From an uncultured bacterium (GTDB taxonomy: Bacteria > Spirochaetota > Spirochaetia > Sphaerochaetales > Sphaerochaetaceae): a stretch of DNA of 64,000 bases. Shown here one piece after another: positions 15,853-24,278 of this stretch. The DNA is taken from NCBI GenBank assembly GCA_905215015.1, contig CAJMOS010000004.1:1-64000 (forward strand). The letters run 5' to 3'. The position numbers and the translations under genes were made by a program. The number at the start of each line of letters is the position of its first letter. Position 1 is the first letter of the stretch. Below the pieces are notes generated by a model that was given only the letters and a program-made list of their open reading frames with translations, made no database searches and was not told the origin of the DNA.

Positions 15853-16593
15853 ATGAGCGAACCTATCATCAGAGTCGAGCATATTACCAAGAACTTCCGT
15901 GGCCTGAAGGCGGTCAATGATCTTTCTTTGACGGTGGAAGAGGGCGGCATCACCGGCATGATCGGGCCAAATGGAGCCGGCAAGAGCACCACCTTCAACA
16001 TGATCTGTGGCTTCTATCCTCCCTCTTCGGGACATATCTTCTATCGGGGGAAGGAGATCACCAACTGCAAACCCTACGAGTACACGGCGATGGGAATCGC
16101 CCGTACCTTCCAGATCATGAAGCCGCTCGGCAACCTGACGGTGTTGGACAATATCGTCCCCAGCGCCTTCTTCGGACGCAGGCATGCGAGAAGCCTTGCC
16201 GAGGCGCGTGAAATCGCCAAGGAAATCCTGGAGTTCACCGGACTGTACGCGAAGAAGGATGTCTTGGCCAAGGAAATGGGGACGCCGGACCAGAAGCGGC
16301 TGGAGATGGCGCGTGCCTTGGCAACCAAGCCGGAGATGCTGTTCCTCGACGAGGTCATGGCGGGCTTGAACCCGACGGAAACCGACCAGGCCATCGAGCT
16401 GATCAACAAGATCAACCAGAGCGGGGTGACGATTTTCCTGATCGAGCACATCATGCGCGCGGTGGTCAGCCTGTGCGGCAAGGTCATCGTGTTGCACCAT
16501 GGCGAGAAGATCGCAGAGGGTACTCCGCGGCAGGTGATGAACGACCCGTATGTCGAGGAAGTCTACCTCGGAAAGAAAAAGGAGAATGGCTGA
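15853..16593 (+). CDS. livG: ABC transporter ATPase LivG
   Basis: A 246-aa cytoplasmic ATPase. Walker A is GPNGAGKST at residues 38-46 and the Walker B region reads MLFLDEVMAGLNPTE. The ABC signature, normally LPFGxQ in LivG, reads MGTPDQ before KRLEMARAL, so the glycine-rich motif is altered; related variants occur in this family and the rest of the protein looks functional. The ATG at 15853 is used because an upstream frame from 15784 lies inside livM. The stop overlaps the start of livF (TGATG). Confidence 0.9.
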   Translation: MSEPIIRVEHITKNFRGLKAVNDLSLTVEEGGITGMIGPNGAGKSTTFNMICGFYPPSSGHIFYRGKEITNCKPYEYTAMGIARTFQIMKPLGNLTVLDNIVPSAFFGRRHARSLAEAREIAKEILEFTGLYAKKDVLAKEMGTPDQKRLEMARALATKPEMLFLDEVMAGLNPTETDQAIELINKINQSGVTIFLIEHIMRAVVSLCGKVIVLHHGEKIAEGTPRQVMNDPYVEEVYLGKKKENG

Positions 16594-17300
16594 TGTTCAC
16601 CGTAACGAATCTCAATGCGGGGTATGGCTCCATCCAGGTGCTCTGGGACATCTCCTTCGAGGTGAAAGACGGGGAGGTGGTTGCCATCCTCGGGTCCAAC
16701 GGAGCGGGAAAGACGACGACGGTGCGTGCCATTACCGGCATGATCAAGCCGACCAGCGGGTCCGAGCGGTTCAACGGCACCGAACTGGTGGGCAAGTCCA
16801 GCCGTTTCATCCTTGACGAGGGCATCATCCAGGTTCCCGAGGGAAGACAGCTGTTCACCAACATGACGGTCTACGAGAACCTTGGAATGGGGGCCTTCAG
16901 CAAGGCCGCCAAGGCGAAGATGAAGGAGAGCGAGGAGTTCATCTACCAGTGGTTTCCCAAGCTGAAGGAGCGTCGCGGCCAGATTGCGGGCACTTTGAGC
17001 GGCGGCGAACAGCAGATGGTGGCGGTGGCCCGTGCTTTGATCGGCCTTCCCCGGTTGCTGATTCTCGACGAGCCTTCCCTGGGCCTTGCCCCGAACATCG
17101 TCGACGAGATCCTGGATGTGGCGAGCCACCTTGCCAAGGAGCAGGGGGTGAGCGTGATTTTGGTCGAGCAGGATATCACCAAGGCTCTGGCCGTCGCCGA
17201 CCGGGGTTACGTGATCGAGAACGGGCGTGTCGTCCTTTCGGACACCGCTGATGCCTTGAGCAGGAACGAGCACGTCAAGAAGGCGTATCTCGGAATTTGA
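16593..17300 (+). CDS. livF: ABC transporter ATPase LivF
   Basis: A 235-aa ATPase with Walker A GSNGAGKTT (residues 34-42), a canonical LSGGEQQM signature and Walker B LLILDEPSLGLAP. The INxGYG-like start (LNAGYGSIQVLWDISFEV) is typical of LivF. The ATG overlaps the livG stop, indicating translational coupling. It pairs with LivG to energise the LivHM channel. A longer frame from 16473 has no family support at its N-terminus. Confidence 0.91.
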   Translation: MFTVTNLNAGYGSIQVLWDISFEVKDGEVVAILGSNGAGKTTTVRAITGMIKPTSGSERFNGTELVGKSSRFILDEGIIQVPEGRQLFTNMTVYENLGMGAFSKAAKAKMKESEEFIYQWFPKLKERRGQIAGTLSGGEQQMVAVARALIGLPRLLILDEPSLGLAPNIVDEILDVASHLAKEQGVSVILVEQDITKALAVADRGYVIENGRVVLSDTADALSRNEHVKKAYLGI

Positions 17301-17337
17301 ATACGATTTCATACGACCGATACAAGGAGGAACAAGT

Positions 17338-18600
17338 ATGAAGAAAGTTATTGCCGCATTGCTGGTAGCATCTGTCGCGATGGGCGCGATGTTCGCCAAC
17401 GGCACGAAGGAATCCGCAAGCAGTGCGGACGCTTCGAAGGAACCGATTCGGATTGGCGCCATGTACGCCCTTTCCGGTGACAAGGCCGCCATTGGCAACA
17501 ACATCATGCGCGGTGTTGATTTCGCCGCCGAGATGATCAATGCGCAGGGTGGTGTCAACGGCCGCATGATCGAGGTTGTCCGTGGTGATACCCAGGGCGA
17601 CCCGAAGGTCGGACGCTCCGTCGCCGAGAGACTGGTCACCCAGGACCACGTCAATGCGATTCTTGGCTGCCACCAGTCCACCATTACCCAGATTGCCGCC
17701 CAGGTCTGCGAGCAGTATCAGATTCCTGAGCTGACCGCAATCTCCACCGTCGACAACCTGTCCAGCCAAGGCTACGAGTACTTCTTCCGCATGTGCCCGA
17801 TGAACAGTGTCTATGTCGAGGACCAGTTCAAGTTCATCGCCGACCTCGGCAAGCAGAACAACATCCCGATGAAGCGGATCGCCATCTTCGCCGACAACTC
17901 CAACATCGGCCAGGAACTGATCCGTTGCGCCAAGATCTGGGCTCCGAAGTACAACATGGAGCTGGTTGCCGAGGTGCAGTACAGCGGCGGGACCACCGAC
18001 CTTACCAGCGAGGTCCTGAAGCTGCGTGACTCCAATCCTGATGCGGTCCTCTGCGAGAGCTACATCGCCGACGCCATTCTCTTCACCAAGACCCTGCGCG
18101 AGCAGAATGCCCACCCGCCGGTAATCGTCGCCAAGGCCAATGGTTTCGCCGATCCTTCCTTCATTCCCGCCACTCCTGGTATCTCCAACGGTATCGCCAG
18201 CGTCGTCGAGTGGAACGCCGACCTGACCAAGGGCAAGGAAATCAACGCCAAGTACAAGGAGAAGTACGGTATCGACATGAACGGCCACTCCGCCGAGTCC
18301 TTCACCGCCATGTGGATCCTGAAGACTGCTTTCGAGCAGGCTGGAACCACCGACGGAACCAAGGTCCGCGACGCCCTGCTTGCCATGGATATCCAGGGCA
18401 GCTTCCCCGGTGGCCCGGAAATCATCCTGCCGTATGACCGTATCAAGTTCGGCGACATGGAAGTCGAGGGTGTGAAGCATACCCACAACAACCTGTACGC
18501 CTCTGTCGCCATCGCGCAGATTCAGGATGGTGCCTGGAAGACCGTGTGGCCGTTCGAGGTCGCAGGTACTCCGGTACAGTATCCTGCCAAGCTTCAGTAG
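17338..18600 (+). CDS. livK: Branched-chain amino-acid-type ABC substrate-binding protein
   Basis: A 420-aa exported receptor of the Peripla_BP_6 family. The signal peptide (MKKVIAALLVASVAMGAMFA) is followed by NGTKES, the mature start common in Sphaerochaeta-like spirochaetes. IRIGAMYALSGDKAAIGNNIMRG is the usual first strand and loop, and GVNGRMIEVVRGDTQGDP the second. AAGGAGGAACAAGT precedes the ATG. It is the last gene of the operon, followed by a strong terminator. Placement of the receptor gene last differs from E. coli but is common in other phyla. Confidence 0.91.
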   Translation: MKKVIAALLVASVAMGAMFANGTKESASSADASKEPIRIGAMYALSGDKAAIGNNIMRGVDFAAEMINAQGGVNGRMIEVVRGDTQGDPKVGRSVAERLVTQDHVNAILGCHQSTITQIAAQVCEQYQIPELTAISTVDNLSSQGYEYFFRMCPMNSVYVEDQFKFIADLGKQNNIPMKRIAIFADNSNIGQELIRCAKIWAPKYNMELVAEVQYSGGTTDLTSEVLKLRDSNPDAVLCESYIADAILFTKTLREQNAHPPVIVAKANGFADPSFIPATPGISNGIASVVEWNADLTKGKEINAKYKEKYGIDMNGHSAESFTAMWILKTAFEQAGTTDGTKVRDALLAMDIQGSFPGGPEIILPYDRIKFGDMEVEGVKHTHNNLYASVAIAQIQDGAWKTVWPFEVAGTPVQYPAKLQ

Positions 18601-18634
18601 TCTCGGGCAGTGCACCAGTTTTGCCCAGCTTCTC

Positions 18635-18661
18635 CATCCCGGTAGGTTCCCTATCGGGATG
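18635..18661 (+). terminator. Terminator of the liv operon
   Basis: A 12-bp stem (CATCCCGGTAGG with CCTATCGGGATG, one G-U pair) and a 3-base loop lie 34 bases after the livK stop, followed by a U-rich stretch GTCTGTTTGTT. Confidence 0.7.
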
Positions 18662-18904
18662 GTCTGTTTGTTGGCTCAATACAGATGTTTGCAGGAAGAA
18701 GCGGAAACACAAGGGATGGGGGAAATGAAGTCTCATGATTGAACTACCCAAACAAGGAGAGAGATCATTCCCATGAGCGGCAGCATCATGGCAAGCATCG
18801 ACGTGACCGTCCTGGTTTTCGGGAATTTCCTCTTGCTGGCGCGCAATGGGGGTCGGACAGCGTCCAGCGGTTACAGGTTTTGGCAATTCCCCGGAAATAC
18901 AGAA
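18662..18904. other. Intergenic stretch without a supported gene
   Basis: The only frame of note begins at ATG 18774 and would give a 57-aa peptide, but it reads straight through the terminator hairpin of the tRNA on the other strand and has no recognisable similarity. I see no RNA gene, repeat or promoter here. Confidence 0.5.
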
Positions 18905-18936
18905 AAGGTTGCCTTGCATCTCTGCTCGGCAACCTT
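18905..18936 (-). terminator. Terminator of tRNA-Cys
   Basis: A 9-bp perfect stem AAGGTTGCC/GGCAACCTT with a 14-base loop. On the reverse strand it is followed by TTTTCTGTATTT and lies 26 bases after the tRNA 3' end. On the forward strand the tail CTTCTT is weaker, so it mainly serves the tRNA. Confidence 0.7.
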
Positions 18937-18962
18937 CTTCTTGTGAAAACGTCGTACCGTAT

Positions 18963-19034
18963 AGGTGCAGGCTGGATTCGAACCAGTGTATGACAGTTTT
19001 GCAGACTGTTCCCTAACCGCTTGGGTACTGCACC
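18963..19034 (-). tRNA. tRNA-Cys (anticodon GCA)
   Basis: The reverse strand folds as a complete cloverleaf of 72 bases. The acceptor stem GGTGCAG pairs with CTGCACC and ends in discriminator U73, an identity element of tRNA-Cys. The anticodon stem ACAGT/ACTGT encloses the loop CTGCAAA, giving anticodon GCA. The T-arm has GGTTCGAATCC. CCA is not encoded. A promoter and a terminator flank it. Confidence 0.95.
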
Positions 19035-19047
19035 ATGAAGCAGTTAG

Positions 19048-19076
19048 AATCTATCAGATTTTCTTCTGCAAATCAA
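19048..19076 (-). promoter_or_regulatory. Promoter of tRNA-Cys
   Basis: On the reverse strand TTGATT (19076-19071) is separated by 17 bases from TAGATT (19053-19048), which ends 13 bases before the tRNA 5' end. Confidence 0.55.
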
Positions 19077-19148
19077 GGGTATTCGCGCAATCAGCGCACT
19101 CTTGCGCATTTCCGCTTGCCTGGACGATAATTTCGAAAGGAGTTCTCT

Positions 19149-19751
19149 ATGAAACGAATCGTGACGATTGTGCTCTGCTCGCTGTGCTTCCTTTCCGGGG
19201 TGGGCGCGGTAAGTGACGAGTGGGTCGACTGCAGTTCCGTGCTGCAGCTGGATACCAAATACCCGTACGGAAACACCACCAGCCTGGGCGTCTCGCTTGG
19301 GTACAGCCAGTACCTCGGATACATACTGGGCTACGCCACCTATACCGACATCATCTATGCGCCATGGAAGTCCGGCAGGCCGCTCTTCGCTTCCGAGACG
19401 GTAGGCCTTTCCGGACAGGTGCCTCTTTCCAGCACGTGGTCCCTTTTCACCACGGTCGGGCCGACCTTGGAGGTGAGCGTGGTCGACCAGGAAGGATCTT
19501 CCTCTTCCTCCTCCCTGGACACGAAATCGGTCGTCCAGTTCGGTCTCGGCACCGTCTTCGGGGCGCGCGTGACCTTTCCAAGCGACATCGGCATGGTCTT
19601 CGGCCTGAAGGGCTCCTGGTACTTCCTCAACGATGCGGATGGGAGGGACGCCGAGAAGAACGCCTTCTCGGTCGCCGGGTTCGTGGGCGCCACGCTCGGG
19701 ATCGGGTCCTCGTATGACCCGGGATCGGGTTCCGCGTCGCCCTACTATTGA
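19149..19751 (+). CDS. Exported protein of unknown function, probable small beta-barrel
   Basis: A 200-aa protein I cannot assign to a family. The signal peptide runs to about residue 20 (LCFLSGVGA then VSDEW). The mature part alternates polar and aromatic residues (SLGVSLGYSQYLGYILGYA) and ends with a Gly/Ser-rich tail closing in PYY, which looks like outer-membrane beta strands and a barrel of perhaps eight strands. A run of serines (about residues 116-122) may form a surface loop. AAAGGAG precedes the ATG. It is monocistronic and converges on the next gene with two bases between stops. Confidence 0.65.
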   Translation: MKRIVTIVLCSLCFLSGVGAVSDEWVDCSSVLQLDTKYPYGNTTSLGVSLGYSQYLGYILGYATYTDIIYAPWKSGRPLFASETVGLSGQVPLSSTWSLFTTVGPTLEVSVVDQEGSSSSSSLDTKSVVQFGLGTVFGARVTFPSDIGMVFGLKGSWYFLNDADGRDAEKNAFSVAGFVGATLGIGSSYDPGSGSASPYY

Positions 19752-19753
19752 GG

Positions 19754-20344
19754 TCAGGCCTGGAAAAGGGCCTTGAGCTGGCTCTTGAAGCGTGTCAAGG
19801 CTCCCATGTACTGGGCGTCGAGCTTCTTCAGGGTCGCATCCAGCATCTTGAGGAAATCGGGGTCCTGTTCCGGTTGCAGGGTGATGTCCTGCCCGTACTG
19901 CTGGCGTAGCTGCGCCTGCTTCTGCTCGAGACGCGGGGCGTACTGTTGCTTGACCTGGTCGGTGATATCGTCCTGCTGTTGCAGGTACTGGTCGAAAAAC
20001 TGGCCGATCTGCTCCAGCCCTTGGTCGAGGCCCGGATTGCCGAGGACGCTGGCCAGCTGGCGTACCCTCTGGAAGGGTTGCTGGTAGTCCTTCGTCATCG
20101 GAAGGCTGATGTTGTCCAGGATGACGGCAAGTACCCCTTCAAGCGTAGTGTCCTTGTCCTTCGCCGGAATCTTGTCCAGCTCTGCTGCCAGGTCTTTGGG
20201 ACTCTGCTGATAATCGGAAAGGAAGTTCGCGGCAAGTTTTCTGCCTGCCTGCACTTTCTCGTCATGTGCTATTTTCTCGGTATCGACCTGGATGTCCTTG
20301 GTCTTTTCCAGGGCGAGTTCCCATGCGGATTTGATGCGTGCCAT
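19754..20344 (-). CDS. Coiled-coil-rich soluble protein of unknown function
   Basis: A 196-aa cytoplasmic protein rich in Gln, Lys and Asp with no signal peptide or membrane segment. Long amphipathic helices dominate, especially residues about 120-165 (many Gln, as in QYLQQQDDI and KQQYAPRLEQKQAQ), suggesting a coiled coil. I do not recognise a domain. The start at 20344 has AGAGG six bases upstream; an in-frame ATG at 20362 is less likely. It diverges from the TRIC-type channel gene. Confidence 0.65.
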   Translation of the reverse strand: MARIKSAWELALEKTKDIQVDTEKIAHDEKVQAGRKLAANFLSDYQQSPKDLAAELDKIPAKDKDTTLEGVLAVILDNISLPMTKDYQQPFQRVRQLASVLGNPGLDQGLEQIGQFFDQYLQQQDDITDQVKQQYAPRLEQKQAQLRQQYGQDITLQPEQDPDFLKMLDATLKKLDAQYMGALTRFKSQLKALFQA

Positions 20345-20382
20345 AATTGCCTCTTTTGTCAAAGATAGGAAGAAACTCTCCC

Positions 20383-20411
20383 TTGGACAAGTGGTTTGAT
20401 TCTGCTAGCAT
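20383..20411 (+). promoter_or_regulatory. Promoter of the TRIC-type channel gene, possibly leaderless
   Basis: TTGGAC (20383-20388), a 17-base spacer, then TAGCAT (20406-20411). The ATG follows only seven bases later, so transcription would begin at or next to the start codon. No convincing ribosome-binding site is present upstream of that ATG. Confidence 0.5.
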
Positions 20412-20418
20412 TGCCGGT

Positions 20419-21102
20419 ATGGATATCGCTCAGAACATCATTTACCTGTTCGATTTGTTCGGCACCGTCATCTTCGCGATCACCGGTGCGGTGAAAGGGG
20501 TTCGGTGCAAACTGGATTTCCTTGGCGTCATCGTCTTCGCCTGCACGGTAGGTTGCGGGGGAGGGATGCTTCGCGACGTGCTGATTGGCTGTACCCCGGT
20601 CGCAGCCTTCTCCAATGGCGCCTACATCACCGTCAGCGCCCTGACCGGCTTGGTCGTCTTCTTTTGCGCGCCAAAGATCGTCAACCGCTGGAACATCATC
20701 GTCTACTGTGACGCACTTGGCCTTGGGGTCTTCACTGCCATCGGAGTCGCCAAGGGCGCCCAGTATGGCATCGGGCCTGTAGGGCAGCTCCTCTGCGGAG
20801 TCTTTACCGCGGTTGGGGGAGGAGTGATCCGTGATATCATGAGCAAGTCGGTACCGGTGGTGCTGACCAGCGATTTCTATGCTACGGCGAGCCTGGTCGG
20901 AGGTCTCCTCTACCTGTTGCTGGAGAAAACCCCGCTTCCCCTGTTCGCCAATTTCCTGATTTGTACGGTGACGGTGGTCACCCTGCGCATTCTTGCCGTC
21001 GCCAACCACATCCATCTGCCGGTGGCAAACGTCCGTCTGCCTGACGAGGACGACTGGCGCCTGTTCCACGGACACTCGAGGAGAGAACAACATGGAAACT
21101 GA
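20419..21102 (+). CDS. TRIC/UPF0126-family cation channel
   Basis: A 227-aa membrane protein with two repeats of the TRIC (YadS/UPF0126) fold, about seven hydrophobic segments. Family motifs are DLFGTVIFAITGAVKG near the N-terminus, GCGGGMLRDVLIG in repeat 1 and AVGGGVIRDIMSK in repeat 2; the paired GGG-x-(L/I)RD elements are the hallmark. Bacterial relatives form trimeric K+/cation-permeable channels of unclear physiological role. The start at 20419 is chosen from family length; an earlier frame from 20347 overlaps the divergent gene. The last 11 bases overlap the alaX-type gene. Confidence 0.85.
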   Translation: MDIAQNIIYLFDLFGTVIFAITGAVKGVRCKLDFLGVIVFACTVGCGGGMLRDVLIGCTPVAAFSNGAYITVSALTGLVVFFCAPKIVNRWNIIVYCDALGLGVFTAIGVAKGAQYGIGPVGQLLCGVFTAVGGGVIRDIMSKSVPVVLTSDFYATASLVGGLLYLLLEKTPLPLFANFLICTVTVVTLRILAVANHIHLPVANVRLPDEDDWRLFHGHSRREQHGN

Positions 21103-22252
21103 GCAAGTGTACTATGCATACCCATATCAGAAGGAAATCGATGCCAGGGTGCTTGCCGTTGACGGCCTCGAGGTAATCCTCGACCGGACGATCTGCTATC
21201 CCGAAGGGGGTGGACAGCCGGGAGACCGCGGCACCATGGGAGAAAGCAGGATCCTCGACACCCGCAAGAGCGGGGAAGGCGCAATCCTCCACAAAGTCGA
21301 CCGCGTCACCTTCCAGGTGGGCGATACCGTACGGGTGAAGCTGGACTGGAACCATCGCCACTTCTACATGCAAGCCCATACCGCCCAGCACATGATAAGC
21401 GGCATCCTTTTCTCTAGGCACCAAATCGGCACTGTCGCCATCCATGAAGGCGAAGAAATCCTGACGGTGGAGACCGACAGCGGCAGGGTGGATGCGTCGC
21501 TCTGCCTTCAGCTGGAGGATGAGGTGAACCGTGCGGTCCTCGAAGGCCACGATGTCCATTACGAGCAACTTTCCCGTGCCGAGGCGTTGGAGCGCAACCT
21601 GCGCCGGTCAATCAAGGTGGAAGGTGACGCCATCCGGCTGGTGGTGATCGAGGGTGTGGACGAAATCGCCTGCGGGGGCTTGCATGTGGCGAACACCCGC
21701 GAGGTGGAGCTGGTCCAGTATGTGGGGCAGGAGGTGATCCGGGGCCATGTCAGGCTGATTTTCCGGGTTGCCGCGCGAGCCAGAGAGGAAATCCGTCACA
21801 ACCGTGCTCTGGTAGGCCAACTGGGCACGCTGTTCAGCGCCCAGAGCGATACCCTATTGCAGGCGGCTGAGGATGCCATGCATGCATACCACCAGCTGAA
21901 AGCTGACATGAACCATCTCCGAGAGCAGGTTGCCAAGGCCGACTGGGCCGCGTTGCCTGGCGGGGTGGTGACCCTCGATATTACCGGGAAACCTTACGAG
22001 CTGAAGGATCTGGCGGGTGCCGTCGACGGCGGTCGGGACATGGCCCTCTTGGCTGTGAAGAGGGAAGGCGGCGCGCTCAAGTGGCTGGTCGCCTGCACCG
22101 GCACATACCGGGACTTTGACTTCAACGCCCATCGGGCCGAGTTGCTTGCGCCGGTCTCTGGCAAGGGAGGGGGAAGGGCGCCACTGTACCAAGGCTCTGC
22201 CTTGGGGGAACGGGAAACGTTCTTCAGGCTCTTCCGCGGGCTTTTCTCATGA
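21092..22252 (+). CDS. Alanyl-tRNA editing protein, AlaX-L type
   Basis: A 386-aa free-standing trans-editing protein that deacylates Ser- or Gly-mischarged tRNA-Ala. The zinc site is complete: His96-x3-His100 (HTAQHM) and Cys194-x3-His198 (CGGLH). The N-terminus has the PEGGGQPGDRG loop, and the C-terminal 150 residues, after a coiled-coil segment at about 255-290, resemble the C-Ala/DHHA1-type RNA-binding module, which defines the long AlaX-L form. AGGAG lies nine bases before the ATG. It overlaps the neighbouring genes on both sides and is probably co-transcribed with the TRIC gene. Confidence 0.87.
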   Translation: METEQVYYAYPYQKEIDARVLAVDGLEVILDRTICYPEGGGQPGDRGTMGESRILDTRKSGEGAILHKVDRVTFQVGDTVRVKLDWNHRHFYMQAHTAQHMISGILFSRHQIGTVAIHEGEEILTVETDSGRVDASLCLQLEDEVNRAVLEGHDVHYEQLSRAEALERNLRRSIKVEGDAIRLVVIEGVDEIACGGLHVANTREVELVQYVGQEVIRGHVRLIFRVAARAREEIRHNRALVGQLGTLFSAQSDTLLQAAEDAMHAYHQLKADMNHLREQVAKADWAALPGGVVTLDITGKPYELKDLAGAVDGGRDMALLAVKREGGALKWLVACTGTYRDFDFNAHRAELLAPVSGKGGGRAPLYQGSALGERETFFRLFRGLFS

Positions 22253-22836
22253 AGCATTCCTACGTGGGCGAGGATGGCAAGCTGGACTTCAAGGGGTTGC
22301 TTTTCAGCACACTCTTCTGGATTCCCCTCACCATCCTTCTGATTTGGATTGAGGTGGTCGTGGTACGCCACAGCGGCATCCAGGACAATCCCAGGGTCGA
22401 CGCCTTTTTGAACACGTACGGCCTGTTCGGCATCGGCATCTTCGTCTGGCTCGTCGACATGCTGATCGTCCCGTTGACAGTCGACGTCGTCTGGCCTTTT
22501 GTGCTCGGGTATCCGGCTTGGCAGGCGGTGCTGATTCTTGCCATCCCTTCAGCCTGTGGAGGGTATTGCGGCTACTGGATCGGCCGTCTCTTGCAACATA
22601 TTCCCTTGGTCGGACGGATTGCCGGCAAGTTGACCCATTCCAAATGGGGACCGGTGATGGTGCGCTATGGCGCCTTCGGTGTCTTTCTCGGGGCGCTGAC
22701 CCCGATTCCTTTCACCACCGTCAGCTGGACGGCGGGGATGCTCCATGTCGACCCGAAGAGCACGCTGGCGGCCTGCTTCATCGGCAGGCTGCTCAGGATG
22801 GTGGTCTATCTGGTCTTTGTCTATTTAGTCGCCTAA
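22249..22836 (+). CDS. Small-family membrane protein, YqaA/DedA-like
   Basis: A 195-aa inner-membrane protein with about five hydrophobic segments. The arrangement of a GYPAWQAVLILAIPSACGG segment followed by YWIGR and then a GAFGVFLGALTPIPFTTVSWTAG segment is reminiscent of YqaA/DedA (SNARE-associated) proteins, which have Pro- and Gly-rich re-entrant loops. The function in this organism is unknown. It overlaps the AlaX gene by four bases and the convergent purB gene by twelve. Confidence 0.65.
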   Translation: MKHSYVGEDGKLDFKGLLFSTLFWIPLTILLIWIEVVVVRHSGIQDNPRVDAFLNTYGLFGIGIFVWLVDMLIVPLTVDVVWPFVLGYPAWQAVLILAIPSACGGYCGYWIGRLLQHIPLVGRIAGKLTHSKWGPVMVRYGAFGVFLGALTPIPFTTVSWTAGMLHVDPKSTLAACFIGRLLRMVVYLVFVYLVA

Positions 22837-24228
22837 GGCCTGCCTGCAGAGGGCGATGATGCTTTCCGTGCGCTGGGGCGCCAGGCCCACGTAATCGTCG
22901 GCATTGAGGAAGGCGGCGATTTTCGCCGGATCCATGAACCGCAGGATCCGCGGGTCGCTTTCCAGCAGCCGGGCGAGCGGGTTTGCCTTTCCGTTCTGTA
23001 CCTCGTCCCAGGCTTTCAGGGAGTTTTCCCTGATGACCTCGTGCATCTCCTGTCGGTCTGCCCCGGCGCGGCCAAGCTCCATCAGCAACCGCTCGCTGGC
23101 GGCGAAGATCCCGTAGGTCTGCATGTTCCGCCTGACCGCCGGCATGTGGATGACCATGCCGGAAAGAAGCTTGCTGGCTGTCTTGACCATCTCGTCGCTG
23201 GCGAGGAACAGGGCAGGGATGATCATGCGGCGGTTTGCCGAGTCATCCAGTGTCCGTTCCAGAATCATCGCGGAATTGTTCTGCCACAGGGCGTTGACCT
23301 GGCTTTCCACGTAGCGCGCGAGGCTGTCGATCTTTTCGTTGTTGATCGGGTTGCGCTTGAACGGCATGGCGCTGGAGCCCACCTGCTTCTTGCCGAAGGG
23401 CTCGGACCACTCGCCGATGGGGGGCGACATCAGAAGCCGGAAGTCCAGCGAGAAACGGCTCAGCGTGGTCGCGAGGTTCATGATCGCCTCCCCGACGCGC
23501 AGGTCCTGCTTGCGGGGATATACCTGGGTGGCTGCCGGGAATGCAGGGATGCCAAGGCGGTCCATGATCCTGTCTTCCAGCTTCTGTGCGTCCATCGCGC
23601 ATCCCTTCATCAGTTCCACATAGCTTGCCGATGTGCCGACCGCCCCCTTCATCCCCTTGCCCTTGATGTCGTCCCTGACCCGCCTCAGGTCGTCAAGGTC
23701 ATGGAGCAGATCCTGGGCGGTCTGGGCGAAGCGGTAGCCGATGGTGGTGGGCTCGGCGGGCTGGATGTGGGTGAACGCCATGCAGGGTACAGCCTTGTAC
23801 TCCTCCATCTTGTCGACGAAGAGGGAAAGCAGGGACTCGACCTTGCGGGTCAAGAGCCCGAGCGCTTCCTTCAGACGGATGGCATCGGCATTGTCCTCGA
23901 TGTCCATGCTGGTGGCCCCAAGGTGGATGATCGCTCCGGCGGTGGGGCACTGCGCGGCGTACGTCTTGATTTCCGCCATCAGGTCGTGATGCAGCTCGGC
24001 CTCCCACTTCGCGGCAGTGTCGATGTCGATGTCCTCGGCATGTTCCCTGAGCTCGGCGACCTGGCTTTTCCTGACCAGTCCTGCCTCGCACTCGGTTTGC
24101 GCCAAGGCGATCCAGACCTTGCGGAACAGGATGCGTCTATGCCTCTCGCTGAAAAGGGCTCGCATCTCCTCGCTGCCGTAACGCCAGGTCAGCGGAGAAA
24201 TAAAAGTGTCGTGGGTAAACGTGGCCAT
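22825..24228 (-). CDS. purB: Adenylosuccinate lyase
   Basis: A 467-aa enzyme that cleaves adenylosuccinate to AMP and SAICAR to AICAR in purine synthesis. The fumarase/aspartase superfamily signature GSSAMPFKRNP is complete, and HLGATSMDIEDNADAI and the TAQ loop with its histidine (AFTHIQPAEPTT) supply the other conserved regions. Length is normal. An AGGAGG lies upstream of the ATG at 24228. purA lies about 12 kb away at 36702, so the pathway genes are not contiguous. It converges on the small membrane protein gene. Confidence 0.95.
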   Translation of the reverse strand: MATFTHDTFISPLTWRYGSEEMRALFSERHRRILFRKVWIALAQTECEAGLVRKSQVAELREHAEDIDIDTAAKWEAELHHDLMAEIKTYAAQCPTAGAIIHLGATSMDIEDNADAIRLKEALGLLTRKVESLLSLFVDKMEEYKAVPCMAFTHIQPAEPTTIGYRFAQTAQDLLHDLDDLRRVRDDIKGKGMKGAVGTSASYVELMKGCAMDAQKLEDRIMDRLGIPAFPAATQVYPRKQDLRVGEAIMNLATTLSRFSLDFRLLMSPPIGEWSEPFGKKQVGSSAMPFKRNPINNEKIDSLARYVESQVNALWQNNSAMILERTLDDSANRRMIIPALFLASDEMVKTASKLLSGMVIHMPAVRRNMQTYGIFAASERLLMELGRAGADRQEMHEVIRENSLKAWDEVQNGKANPLARLLESDPRILRFMDPAKIAAFLNADDYVGLAPQRTESIIALCRQALGD

Positions 24229-24278
24229 CGAAAGCCTCCTCGCTCATGGGCATTGTAGCAGGTTGTCGTGCCTATCGG

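Noticed and set aside
18774..18947. 57-aa frame after the liv operon
   Set aside because: It reads through the tRNA-Cys terminator hairpin, has poor ribosome-binding spacing and no recognisable similarity.
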